NCBI RefSeq assembly: GCF_918797505.1
Contig: NC_092798.1
Coordinates: forward strand, 6,833,501-6,897,500
DNA: 64,000 bases
Origin: Bemisia tabaci
Lineage: Eukaryota; Arthropoda; Insecta; Hemiptera; Aleyrodidae
Reading direction: 5' to 3'
Numbering within the stretch: position 1 is the first letter of the stretch; each line of letters begins with the position of its first letter. Shown piece after piece: positions 35,501 to 49,584 of this stretch. A program made the translations under genes and the position numbers. Below the pieces are notes generated by a model. It was not told where the DNA came from. It did not search any database and saw only the letters and a list, made by a program, of their open reading frames with translations.

Positions 35501-38500
35501 TGCGCCGCCGCTCCGCTTTGTGTTAGGCTCTAATATTTAATCTCGTGGAGTCAGCGTTTTTCAACTCATGACTTTGAAATGTTTGCACACTCTGTATGGA
35601 TTATTCTCATTTTAATTGATGAAAAAAAAATATGTAGTAAAGGAAAATATAATGTGTGTTTTGTAAATATTAAGGTGATTCCGTACAAACTTAAGGATTT
35701 ACAAAGCACACGAATTTCTACACAATTTCTTATAGCCTTTTATAGCCGATGGCGAAAAAGCAACAGCCAGGCGATAAAGTGTAAAGCCCGGCGATAGGAA
35801 CTATAGCCCGGCTGTATAATTTTTTATCGCTTCGTGTAGCCCGGCCGTATGATTTTTTCCACTTTCTACAGCCAGCTATATGATTTTCTATCGCCTTCTT
35901 CAGTCGGCTATAAGAACTCCTATGGTATTTTGAAACGCAGCTCCTATCGCAAATTTTTACCAGGGTATTTTGTGTCGAATCACGTTATTACAGCCGACGC
36001 AACGTTACGGCCCGTTTTCCACACTTGGAATTTCGTATTTTGCAGGTGTATTGACGCCTTGCTGCGCTGATCTTCGTCATGGTATGAACAGATCAGAAAC
36101 TTCCCACATCCCTTTTTTCTCAATGTAATCATTCGACTCGCATAAAAATAGAACGTGCAAATTTTTTCGCCTTAACATCGCTCTTTTCTCCGCCTGATTC
36201 CACCTCAAATACAGTATTTCTAATCGGTCATCTATCATTCGACGCATACCGGCGTTTTTTAGCCCGATACAAGGATGGCCAGCGACTCCAGAGTCCGTAT
36301 TCGGATCCGGAAATTAGTGTCCTCGGTGCAGTAGATATAACGATACGCAGCGTGAAAATTGCAGAGCGGTAGGCTTTTCTCACGGACCGTCAATCGTCAT
36401 TTTGCATGATGCATCGCGGTGCAGTCTCCATCCGGCCGTGGATTCGCGGATGATTTGCGGATAACTGTGAACGACTCCGCGAGATCTGATCTCATGCGCC
36501 AGTCCAGTGCCATGTGATCGATCAGTGTTGCCAATATCCGCGTGAGCGATCTAGGGTTTCCGACCGGCTGGAAAACCTGGAAAGTCAAGGAACACTGAAA
36601 AAAAGTGCTTGGCTCAAGCATAATGATTCTTGAATTTGCTGCCAAGAATTTGTTCTTATCTTGATTTAAACTGAATTCTTCTTGATACAAGAAAAATAAC
36701 GCTTGGGTCAAGCAAATGAGTAGTTTATATTAAGCAGCATAATTCTTGATTCAAGAAAAAATACTTCTTGGCGGCAAAAAGATTCTTTTTTTCAGTGAAT
36801 GGATAAGTTGCAGGTGTCTGAAATTTGATGCTCTTCATGCGTCAATTCAGGGTTGCCACAGTCAGGGAAATGTCGGGGAAAATGACGAAAATATCAGGGA
36901 AAATTTGTTAAATCACCTCCGTTTGCTTTCTAGAATGGGTTTGAGGTTTGGAACAACAAATTTTGCCTGAAGAAAACTATTTTCAATTATGCCCTCTGAA
37001 CCATCCGTCAAATCTTCAGTTTTCAGAACAGAAAACACAAAATGTGTCAGGGAAATCAGGGAATTTTATTTTCTGATAGTGCTCACAACAACAGGCTGAT
37101 ATTTATCTACAAAGCTATAGGCAAAGAAGGCAGAGGGAAAATGGAGCGATCCTATTGGTTAAAACGGTTGGTTGTTATAACTAAAAAGAAAATTATGAAC
37201 TATTTATGGGATCTCTCATAGGTTGCTGTTAGTCAGTCTCTAATAGTTAGGTTGTACATTGCAACCGTTCGCTTTCACCAACATTATTGCTTCATTTTCC
37301 CTTTATCTTCTTTGTCTATTGCTTTGTCTATCAATTTCATCAATCAGTCTGCAATTCGGGAAGACCGCACTCTGTGAAAAGTTCGGCAACAGATTTTGAA
37401 TCTTCCGTCCTGTGTTCGGTCACAAAAACCGAACGAACCTCGGTTCAAATGACTGAAAAACTTGGTGTTTGATATAAATATTCTGATGATGGAGGTCGAA
37501 TGAATGCATATGTAATTGCATGTCGTGTCTGTTGCATATTTCAATGTGAAAAATAATACATGATCCGGTTTTTTTTTATCGGTATTCCTAATAGTGTTAT
37601 TTTTTTTGTTCACAGGTGAGCACTTAAAGTTACAATACTTATTTTCCAGAATCCAATCACCAGTAAGTTAAAATTTTCAAATAAAAAATGTGGCGACTTA
37701 AAAAATTGTACTAGTACTTTGAAAAAATATCCCCTGTTTTTAACGAGTAGCCCACTGAACTTTTAAGAATCTTCAGAAAGTTCCTGTACGCAACAATCTC
37801 AGGCCTTGTCTCCACGGGCCGTTTTCATTGGATTTGTCCCAAGTGCGCATCGTCACCTTCCAGCCAAAGTATCACAAGCGCCATGCAACGATTTAAAATT
37901 TACGGCGCCATTTTATTTTTTACAAAGGAATTGTCGGTTGAATCTGTTTAAAAACACTGAATTTTATCGGCAGCACAAAGAAAATTCAGTGAAATTTTCG
38001 GACAGCCTCGTCGAACAATTTCTCTGTACAGGGTGTCTACAAGTCCGGAATTTTCGGAAAATCCGGAAAAAGTATTGATTTTTAAAGGGCGGTCCGGAAG
38101 CACTGAAAAAGTGCGGAAATTCCGTTCGGAGGTCCGGATTTTTTTATTTTTGTCGCAATTTGAGAGAGAAATTCAAATTTGTGAAATCTTTCGAATTTCG
38201 TCAAATGGAGGCTCTGAAAAAGTACTGAATTCCGCGGGAATGTACGGAAAAAGTACTGATTTTTGGCCAGCCTGTTTTAGTAGACACCCTACTGTAACAA
38301 AGTAAAATGGCGGCGGAAATTTTTAAACGTCGCATGGCGCTTGTGATACTTCGGCCGGAAGGTGACGACATGAATATTTTTACGGATTGGCCGGAAATTG
38401 TAGTTCCGAATGGACCACTAGACAAGGTACGAGTTTAAGCGATCTGATACATGTTTCTTAACCAGAATTTCACGTAAAAAACGATTCACACAACGAAAAT

Positions 38501-41500
38501 TACTGAAACCAACTCCTAACGAAGATATTAACGTTTTTATTTCACATTGGTTACAAGGAATTTGAACTGCCCGCTCACAAGAAACTCAAAGCTCTACGTG
38601 AGTCAAATCGTCCACTACAACGGTTTCAGCAAGCTTCTCAATCGAGCAATGTTCATTTCCCATCATGTGTTGTTCAAACTATAAGTAATTTACCATAAAT
38701 GAGCCAAAGCGTCAAGATTGAGGTTGCCAGATTTTTATATCGCAGAGACTGTCATGATAACGTTTAGCGCGCTGAAACTCGTACCTTATCTAGTGGTCCA
38801 TTGCAAAATACAATCCAATTTGAGGCTCTCACGTCTGAACGGCAACCGCGGAAGGCGAAGATTTGTTTCGGTGCAGTTTGTCGGTGCATCCACTGCACCG
38901 GGCCCCCGATAGCGGATTGCTGAGTGCAGGTCATTGTCGCATTGTTCGAGCTAATGCACTGATAAAAAAAATTGGATTGAGGCGCGCTTTTCCATCCGCG
39001 CCCAAGCCGCTTTTTCATTCTGTCCATTCGACATATTTCCAATCTCGTAGAGTCCATTCGACATAGTATTTCCAATCTCGTAGAGTCCATCCGACATAGT
39101 ATTTCCAATCTCGTCGAGTGGTCGGCGGAGACGCCTCTGCGTGTGAGCTGCTCGCAAAACGACATGAAATCGCAAAATTCAATATATGCACATCACGCTA
39201 TATTTGTTCCGCGAAATGTTTTTAAAGAAATGAAACGCTGAGAATCATAAGTTGCAGTCTCCATTCCGCTGTTTAAAAATTTAGCAGTCATTTTAATTAA
39301 CTGTAAACAGGGTTGCCACAGTCAGAGAAAATCTGGAAATGTCAGGGGAAATTGTCGAGTCACCTTTATTTCCTTTCTAGAATGGGTTTGACGTTTCGAA
39401 TATCAAATTTTGTCCTAAAACTATTTCTGATAATGTCTTTTTGACCAATGGAAAACTTGCATGCAAATGTTTTTACTTCATCTGAAAGTGCTTAAGGAGC
39501 TAATTTCACTGTATTTTTTATAATTTTTTTTCTGATATGGGAAATAGTATAAAAATAGATTTAAAAGTGAGAAAATGCACCGCCTAGTGACGTCATCTGG
39601 CGGCATTTCCCATTCAAACACATGTATTTTAGAAGATTAGATCATTTTGTCGTATTTTCTCTGTAATGTTCAATTCAAGAACCTAGGGTATCCTCGTGTT
39701 CAGTTCACTCAGTAGTTTCCACTTAAACACGAAATTCATCAAATTGCAGACACCTGCAAATTCTTTATCGGCATATCTTCAATTGTCAGGGAATTTCACC
39801 TAAATATATCGGGGAAATCAGGGAAATGTCAGGGATTTCAATTTTCTTAATTCTGTGGCAACCCTGTGAGGATCAAAAGCTGCAGTCTCCATTCCGCTGT
39901 TCAAACATTGAGCGATCATTTTAATTGACGCTAAAAAAAAGGCGGTGATAATCTGCATATTTCCATAAAAACTTATACATATTTCATTTGTAAGACAATC
40001 GTTCATCATGATCGGATTGTTAGAGTAACGCATGTTGCATGTTATTACTACTGACTTGCCTAAAATTCTATCTAAATGTATTATGGCAGTATTTCATGTA
40101 CAAATAAGTCATATTGGTTACCTCATTCTGAAAATCAGAATGTTTGTTAAATTTTTCAACAGCGGAATGAAGAATGCAGTTTTTGATCCGTGGCAATATA
40201 AATGTTCCTAGACAGCCTTGAGAAAAGATTTTTGCTGAAGGAGATCCGTCCAGTTATTCATGAGTTTATTTTACTTTATTTCAAAAACCCATTACGTGCA
40301 TTAGAGTAATCGGAATCAATAATTTAGAGAGCTGACTCCTTTATTTGTCACGGAATCGTGCGAGAACTTTTAGACCGAAAACAATCGCCGCGTAATCATA
40401 CTTGAAGCTTGGGAAAAGTCAAATGAAAATGTTGGGAAAAGGGTCCGTTTGACCCTTTTAAGCGTTTTCCGTCACTTACATGTTTACGATAATAATCCTA
40501 TACGCCATTTTACGTGTAATCAATTACTTTTCTTCTGCAATACTGCAACTAGAACCTGCCCAGAAAAGCTATTTTTCTACGCTAAGAAAACCGAATTTTT
40601 CTTAGTGAACATCAATATGTTTCTATGGATTTTTCCTGCCCCACGTCCTGCCGTCTAAATCCATCTTTAAAATTGTGTCAAAACGACACCTGACAGACGG
40701 GGGCGAGGCGTGAATTATCGATTATCGATATTTGCTGTATTCTCACATTTGCCGTATTTACCTACTTTTGAAACTATGGCAAATAATCGATTATTAAGGT
40801 GTTCGGTGCGAACCTCCTGTCTACCTGTTGGAGGCAAAATAGTCAAATCAGGCATTTTGTTAAATGCTTATGCAAATAGTTAAACATTCTCATTTAGACT
40901 GAAATTCTGATTATTTTGCTGACTGTAGACGAAATAATTCTCTTATCACGTGGAAGAGAATTCCCTGTAAAAACGTGTTCCATATGATTATAAGTACGTT
41001 TTTTTAGTCCTTTAATGCGAATTTATCTCGAAATATGCAGCATGTCTTGAAATAAAACGTTTTCACAGTTTGGACGGATAAAGAATTGCAAGGAGCATTT
41101 TTGAACGGGAAATAAAATGACAGTATGTACTTCTACGGATTTTTTGTCCCAAAATATCGAAAATTAGAGACGTCTTCGTAAAAACGGTAAAAACCTCGTA
41201 AACATTGAAAATTTGAGTACCTGCCTAGGCATTTGATAGAATGCCTGATTTGACTATTTGCCTCCGACATTTACATTTGAAACTATGGCAAAGAATCGAT
41301 TACTAAGGTGTCCGTTGCGAACACCCTGTCTATCGATCCTTTCTTGATAGATGCAGGGGGGGGGGGGGGGAGGGGGGATCATTCGCGAAGCACGCTCCGC
41401 CACTGTTGACGGACCCCAACAAAGGGATATTTTGAATAGAAACCGTAGCGCGAGACCTACATCCCGCGTCCGCGGTCTCCAGAATTAAAAATAATCGCGC

Positions 41501-42101
41501 GTGGACGTATCGGTCGTTAAAAATTCTATTAATAAGAAAAAATAAATTAGCGACTTACGGTCCGAGCCGCGCCGATCCCGCCGCCAGCGGCTTCCCTTTT
41601 TCTATATGGCAGAAACTGCACCGGCTAAGGTCATCGCTGGCGGTCGAGATAATCATTTTCCCGCCCCCCGAGCGTAAACCGCGCATCCTCCTATGTTTAA
41701 CGTTGGAGTTACGCGGTTTTTGCCCGGCGCGGCCGACGTCGGAGTCAACGCTCGTCGTCGCGACGTGACGTGACGAGCAGCGTCGCGCGAAAATCCGGAA
41801 AGGACGTAACTCTATTTCTATGTTGCCGAATTTCCCCGCACTGGAAAAAAAAAACACATTAGACAGTTATTTTTTTTTGCTATATTGTTATTTAGTAGGT
41901 GGGTAAAATGATATACTATCAATTTTATTAAATTTGGATTATTAAGATTTTTATTTTTAATATCTTATCTTATTCTATTTATTTTTTATTAAAATTCTAA
42001 GTTAAGTTAAAACTAATAATTTTCAAAAGTATAATTAAATTTTAATAAAGAAGAACAAACTTATAATTAAATTTACAATTTAACCCTTTTATCAGGCACT
42101 T

Positions 42102-42143
<42 letters not shown>

Positions 42144-44936
42144 ACATAGAGTCCAGACTCTTGAAAACATTAACAGCAAAAAATACTCTTGATTCAATCA
42201 GATTTAAGCTTAAATCAAAAGGAAATCCGCTCACATTAAGAGGCTTGGTTCTTGATTTAAGCTTAAATCTGATTGAATCAATAGTATTTTTTCTTGTCGA
42301 TGTTTTTAAGAGTCTGGGCTCTAGATCCAATGTGTTTTTTTTCCAGTGCGCGCAAATAACGTTTTGACCGGGATCAGCTTGAGAATTTCTAATTGAAAAT
42401 TTCACTGATTTTGCTTCTGATCTTATGCAAAAGTCTGATTTGTACAAAAATCGCACGGGTACATTCTTGTGAAAAATTGATTTTTTTGGGTGAATTTTGC
42501 AACCTTGGAATGCAGTTACGTTCTTTCGTCTGAGCAACGACGATATGTACGGAAACGAACCCGGTGGTGCGGTGTCGCGTTGAGATGTTTGTCGTTACTA
42601 AGTATATAATAACGCTGCATGACATTCAGACGTTTTAAAATAACTCAGAAAAGTACGCATTTTCCGATTAATTAATTAATTTTTGCTCCTTGAAATAGAT
42701 AGATCAAATAAGACGAGAGGTCCTCAGCCTAACAGAGCATTCCTAGCGGCCTGGAAAACAAGAAGTCAGGGAATGTCTGTAAGGATTACGGAAAGTTAGG
42801 AAACATTTTAACAGACTTATAATCATCGAGGGGCTCGGAGGACAAGGCGCATAAGTGCTGTTTTTGCTATTTCATGAAATACGTGTTTGAACGTTTGAAA
42901 TGTCATGGTTCCTCGTGGCGCAAAGAGAGTTCAAACTGACTTTTTGATGCTTAAAAATGGGAATTTGGTAGCAAATTTTTCACAGAATTTGCATCACGAT
43001 TAGTTATACTTGAAATCATTAATATGTCAATTTTTTTCAAAAATTGCAGTCATGCGCCTTGTTCTTCAAGCTGCTCCATTGGAAGAAAACGAGATTTTCT
43101 CCGTCCAATCTATCAATTTTCGTTTTTTTGAATTTCCCCACATCGAGTCTGAAACCGATGAAACGTCAGGTCCTGACAGGAATTTTAGAATTTACGCTGA
43201 AATTGATTCATAAAGAAAACGAGATGTCTATGCGGAACAGGTCCAGGAAAAACTTCCATTCGGTCTGAAGAATCTGGGAAAGTCAGGTCTGAAAAAAAAC
43301 CTGGGAAATCTGTTTTGCTATTGGCCCGAAACTCTTAAGCATTTCGCCTCCCCCCTTCCAAAAGAAAGAAAGAAAAAAACGCATACAGGGTGATCCAAAA
43401 GTCCCTTCCACCCCCTCTAACTTTTTACCTAATTGAGGTAAAGATTTGAAACTTGGGGGATATTCCTAGGTCAAAGGGAGCTACTTTTTGGCCCCCTAAA
43501 ATTTTCAGGGGGCCCCCCTTGGGGGGCAACGGCCCCCAACTTTTAATTTTCAAATAGGAAGACCCCCTTTGTGATAGCTCGTTCGAAAGAGCATAAAAAA
43601 AGAAAACTTTTCGCGCAAACTCGAAGTCAATATCTTAAACCGTTTCAAAATGGCGGCCGGTTAAAGTTCAAAATGGCCGAAAATTCACACCGGTTATTTG
43701 TCGATAGATTTGCGCGAAAATCGGTATGTAGGGGTATTTTGACACGAGAAAAACGAATTTAACGTTAGATTTTCAAAAAAACCGAAATTTCCAAAATGGC
43801 CGCCGGTTAAAGTTTAAAATGGCCGAAAATTGTCACCTCGGTTTTTTGCTGATGGATTTGCCTAAAACTTGGAATTTGAGAGTATTTTGGCATAAGATAA
43901 ACAAATTTGAACTTAGATTTCTAAAAAAATCAATTTTTGGTCATTTTGAACTTTGACCGGCGGCCATTTTGGAAATTTCGGTTTTTTTGAAAATCTAACG
44001 TTAAATTCGTTTTTCTCGTGTCAAAATACCCCTACATACCGATTTTCGCGCAAATCCATCGACAAATAACCGGTGTGAATTTTCGGCCATTTTGAACTTT
44101 AACCGGCCGCCATTTTGAAACGGTTTGAGATATTGACTTCGGGTTTGCGCGAAAAGTTTTCTTTTTTTATGCTCTTTCGAACGAGCTATCACAAAGGGGG
44201 TCTTCCCATTTGAAAATTAAAAGTTGGGGTCCGTAGCCCCCCAAGGGGGGCCCCCCTGAAAATTTTAGGGGGGCCAAAAAGTAGCTCCCTTTGACCTAGG
44301 AATATCCCCCAAGTTTCAAATCTTTACCTCAATTAGGTAAAAAGTTAGAGGGGGTGGAAGGGACTTTTGGATCACCCTGTATACCTACATCAGTCCGCAC
44401 TACTTACAAGTCCATCCATGTTTCATCCTATTTTATTTTGCACGTGTAAAAATTTCAATTAAAAAAATTCATGTCTTTCCTCGTGTCCTCCATGTCCTTA
44501 TAAATGTCCTTTCGGAGGAAGTGAGGCAAGCTTTGAATGCCCATACTGCGTTCTTCCTACCAGAGTGGTGTTTTTCTCCGATCCGGTGTCACTGTCATGT
44601 CACCGCTACCGTCCGTTTCCACCTCGTCAACCAGACATGCGGAAAGCGAAGCGTTCCACCAAGTCCGTCTAGCCCTAGACGGGAGCTGTAGTGACGTCAC
44701 GGCCTTTAGATTGACAGTTGAAGAACAGAAATGAAAAAAAAAAAATACTCTAAGCGCCGTAATTACTAACTTTAAGATTCAGGGGCGTTTTTCAATGAAA
44801 TCTTAAGGAGAAAACAAGTTGGGAAAACCCAATAACCCATGAATTTTTACTCGACCGTGAAAGCCAGGAAACGGAAAATTTCGCTGTTGAACACTGACAT
44901 TTTTTGCCCTGTTAATCCAATTTTCCTTTGCATAGT

Positions 44937-44985
<49 letters not shown>

Positions 44986-47900
44986 TACCTTCGACATTAA
45001 TGTTTTTTAAATTTAATTTAATTATACTTCCACATCTTGGAGGTTCAAATTAACTTGAACACGCACTGGAAAAAAAAACCACATTGAATCTAGAATCCAG
45101 ACTCTTGAAAACATTGACAAGAAAAAGGACTCTTGATTCAATCAGATTTAAGCTTAAATCAAAAGGAAATCCGCTCAAATTAAGAGGCTTGGTTCTTGAT
45201 TTAAGCTTGAATCTGATTGAATCAAGAGATTTTTTTCTTTTCGATGTTTTTAAGAGTCTGGACTCTAGATCCAATGTGGTTTTTTTTTTCCAGTGCGTGA
45301 AAGCTTGTGGAAATTCTCGTACTCACCGCTATCGTTTCTCTATTCCGTGGATGATGCATATCGATGGCTATATCTACATTGCAGTGGCTAAGACCGCCAG
45401 GTTCGAACCTGGATCACATTGGTGATTGTTCATTCAGCTGGCTACTCGCCATTTGCAAGTTCTGAACGATATTGAGAGTTGCAGGAGTACGCAGTGGTTC
45501 AGTAGGACACTTTATTTATCCTCAGGTGTCTCAGGCCTTGCTCCACAGGACGTTTCATGGGATTTGTTCTAGGGAACTATCTAACTTGCGAAGTTGGGAA
45601 AATTATTAAGTTGGTTAATACTAATCACAGTATCAAGCGGAGTCCTCACGGAGTTCTAAGAGCGACTCAGAGAGAAGGAGAAGAAATTTTGTCGCTTCGT
45701 TCAACGGGGAAGAAGCCCAGAAGTTTCATTCCTGCGATTCGAACTTGGGACAAATCCCACGAAACGTCCCTGAAGACAAGGCGTCGCGTCAAGGTGACCT
45801 ACGGTTTTGGTCGGTTTAATCAAAAATTTTGTCGATAAACCTAGTCCTATTGGTCATAATCTGTCCAAAAAAAAAGTAAGTTTAAGTAACCCTAAAAACA
45901 GGAACTAACTATACTTCTCTCTCTTCTTTTCATTCATCTTTTCCTTCCCTATTGGGTCCCCCCCCCCCCCGTCTATTTTTAAAAGTCGTCCAGGAAACCT
46001 GAGCGAGTCATGGCTATACTCTCCTGGCAGGCAAAAAACTTGATGACCTGGTGCATTGCATCACCGATCGTCGTCGTGGGCCCACGATGATCTCATGGAT
46101 GATGGGAGCACGCTTGGAGTCGCGGATTGCGCAGTGATTGGCCGCGCCGCACAGTGGATCGAGTCAATTAGAGGGGTCGGACATGAAATGTTTGATTAAA
46201 ACTGCTAATTTTGATGTTTATTTCGTCAAATTTTACATTTCAATGGGTGCTTTTCGAAGAAAATTTAATAAGGAAACCAATGGAACCACTTTTAGAACGT
46301 AAAAGTTTTGTATATACGGAGTTAAAAGCGTTTTAAGTTTCCAAATTTGGTCCGACCTCTCCAACTAACTCGATCCAGTGTGCGGCGGCACACGGTGGAT
46401 CGAGTCAATAGGAGAGGTCGAACGAAATTTGGAAGCTTTAAACGCTTATAACTCCGTTTAGACAAAATGTTGAGGTTCCAAAAGTGGCTTCAGTGGTTTC
46501 CTCGTGAAATTTTCTTTTAGAAACACCCCTTTAAACTTAAAATGTGACGAAATGAACACCAAAATTTGCAGTTTTAGTCAAAAATTTCATGTCCGACCTC
46601 TCCTACTGACTCGATCCGCCGTGCGACGGGAGCGCGGCACACCCAAACACGGCAGACGGCAGCGGCCGTGGCTTCGGAGCAGAGGACTAGAGGAGTCCCC
46701 AGGCCGAAGATGACCCTGAAGAATCGGGAGTCGGGCCTCTCGCTTCGCTTTCGGGGGCCCCTGTTCCAGTTTGGCGGGGGCTCGCCATTTTTTGTCACCA
46801 CCGCCGCCACCAGTCCGCCTCAGCCTCCGAGGTTGGTCCGCGGAGCACGTGGCTGTGCCATGGCGTGGCGCTAGAGCTGTTATGATCCTCGCTCGGATCA
46901 GCATTCGGCTCGGCTGATCGGCCTTATTAGAGTCCCTTTATACTGAGAGTCAAGACAATGTGAATCCATTTCTGATTGGTTCCCGTATTTTAGGCCTTCA
47001 CAGTGTCACAAACGGGAATAAAGATTACAGTTTCACCGATTGCAAAGATTATAATCTGGAATGGACCGAGGAATTTCGAGTTCGACAAGGAACAAACGGA
47101 ATGAGAGAAGGAACGGAGAAAGGAATTTGAGAATGGGCCGATCAAAGAGTACGAAAAACGTTCAATTTGTGTAATCTTTATTCCCGTTTGTGACTCCATG
47201 AGGGGTGTTGTCTTGACTCTCAGTATAAAGGGACTCTGATCGGCTCCTAACGCCGTCGTTTCTCAGACCAAGAAACGTAACTCCAGTCCTAGATCGCAAA
47301 AATGCTAAATTTTTGCTAATTTTTGATAGATATCTAGTACTCGGAAAATCCCGGAGCTACCGGGATTCATCAGGGGATGAAACATCAGGTAACTATTCTG
47401 CCGCACCTAGAGTCCCTATACACCCAGAGTTAAGACAACTCACTTTTGGTTGGGCTGAAAGTGGCCTAAAAAAAATCCAATTCTGATTGGTTCTCGCTCA
47501 TGGAGGCCGAAACGAGTGAGTGCACCAAGATGGCGGTACCTCGAATGTGAACAAGAATAATGAAAATATTACCTAATTGGGGTTCATCAAGAGTAAATTG
47601 TTATTTCCATCGGTCCAAAATGAAAATAGATTAAGAAGTTATTCACAAACCAATCTCATTTTCTTTTTAATTGATCAATTTGTTGATGTTGTTGTTTTTG
47701 TGTGACACACATCGCAGGATTCCTGATCCTTATCCATCAATATCGTTCGTTCGGGTGCACTCGTTTCGGCCTCCATGGCCAGCCAAGGCCGGCTGCCAGT
47801 CAGCTGATAATCGAGTTGTCTTAACTCTGGGTATAAAGGGACTCTAACATCAGGTAACTATTCTGCCGCACTGGAAAAAAAAACACATTGGATCTAGAGT

Positions 47901-49510
47901 CCAGACTCTTGAAAACATTGACAAGAAAAAGGACTCTTGATTCGAGCAGATTTAAGCTTAAATCAAAAGGAAATCCGCTCAAATTAAAAGGCTTGGTTCT
48001 TGATTTAAGCTTAAATCTGATTGAATCAAGAGTATTTTTTCTTGTCGATGTTTTTATGAGTCTGGACTCTAGATCCAATGTGTTTTTTTTTTTTTCCAGT
48101 GCGTGCTGAGGAAGAACGCCGTACGAGCCCGCTAACGTTGCCATATTTCCTTCAAGAAAAACCGAATTCTCTGAGAATTTTTCTAACTTTTGAGTCAGTT
48201 TAGTTCAAGATTTAATTGAAAATATTTAAAAACTTCAAGGAAAAATATTCATACCTTTCCTCAAAAATACATGTTTTATTCGGGGAAATTTAGCAACTCT
48301 CAAATGTTCACAATATGTTCATCCTTAGCACGGCAGTATTGCTGCACACTTTTTTAGACTGGTACAAAAACGGACACCGTCCTAATTTTTGCAATTACCT
48401 ACTCTCAATGCCGAACTAACATCTGAACGCGGTCTTAAATCGCAGTCTAAAAGTGCTCAAAATTATTTGGTGTAGTCTCAACGACTTTCGAGGGAACATT
48501 ATTTTGTTCAGCGTCAGAATGTGTCCACTCGCAACATTGTATTTTTACTAGGAACTGTTGGCCGTTTCTTACCAATAATATCTAAATTTTTTTCAAAGAA
48601 ATGTCATTATTTGAATTGATTTTGCAAGCTTTAAATGGAGATCCTTTCCCGCGTCTTGGAAACGAAGTGAATCACCTGATGCTAAAACCTAACAAGTCCA
48701 TTTCTGTTGCAGTCCCGAAAAGAGCAGTTGAGCAGTGACGATCCAATTCAACAAAACAACATATTTGCCATTGTTTTCCTATACTTGTGAGTGCATTTAT
48801 CTCCTTCTTGCCAAATGCAGTCCACTTTAATGAAATTTCGCACCAATGAAATGGGTTCGCAAAGTAGACTCGTGTTTTCTGCGTCCATCGTTTCGAATTC
48901 ATCCGGATGTTCGAGGTGCTTTTAGGATCCTCCACGACGAAGAGTCGTTTTCCGAGTGACACGTCAGACATCCGCTCAACGCCTGACCTCATAGGTGTGC
49001 TTGTTCCAGTGTTCCTCTTTCTCTTGCAGAACTTGTTTAATTAATTATTTCTATAGACGTTGTTGCCTTCTTGGTGACTGAGGAAACCCTATGTATGTGT
49101 GACTTCGCCTCATCTTGAATTTCGCCTCAAAGTGGCATATTCCCATTAAGATCAAATCTACTCTGACTCAGATTAGATTTAAAATAGGAACTAGCTCATA
49201 CGCGACTCAGATGAGAGTTGCTTCCGACAAAATACAAATAGCACTAGCTCCAGCCCTCTAGTTGAATCTGATGAGAGTAAAATACTTGGTTACCAGTTTT
49301 TCTAATTGTGGCTATATATCGATCCTTTTCTATGGGTTGAAACGGCAGATCAATCGATATATCGCAAAGCACGCCGCGCCACTGGTGGCTCTGATGGGGA
49401 CGGTCTGAGGAAATGTTTCGCATTGACGATCAATTATTAGACTGAATCTTGCAAGAAAGAACTACGATTTTTGGCTCATCCATAAAATTACTACTCTACA
49501 GAGGAACCAA

Positions 49511-49584
<74 letters not shown>

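Larger units (their letters stand above)
35006..35967. mobile_element. MITE with TAGCCGGCTATA words, split by a nested element
   Basis: Perfect 16-bp ends TACCCTGGTAAAAATT and AATTTTTACCAGGGTA. Both halves are built of TATAGCCGGCTATA variants (ACAGCCGGCTGTA, TAGCCCGGCCGTA, CAGCCAGCTATATGA). A family G copy sits inside at 35160-35710. A block of about 60 bp (TTTATAGCCGATGGCGA, AAGCAACAGCC, GGCGATAAA) is present on both sides of the insert. Confidence 0.85.

Noticed and set aside
43571..44192. Pair of near-identical 63-codon ORFs on opposite strands
   Set aside because: They arise from the two arms of the 1-kb palindrome. There is no known domain and no start context.
45380..45425. tRNA-like B box (CAGGTTCGAACCTGGATC) near 45390
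   Set aside because: There is no A box at the right distance and no cloverleaf. At most it is a SINE relic, and it is too weak to call.
42073..48144. Recurrent ORFs of the type LESRLLKTxTRKxTLDSIRFKL
   Set aside because: They are translations of the family A foldback arms, open on both strands because the arms are palindromic. They are not a gene family.
48672..48992. 106-codon frame on the - strand
   Set aside because: No similarity to any family I know, no repeat-independent support and no splice partners.
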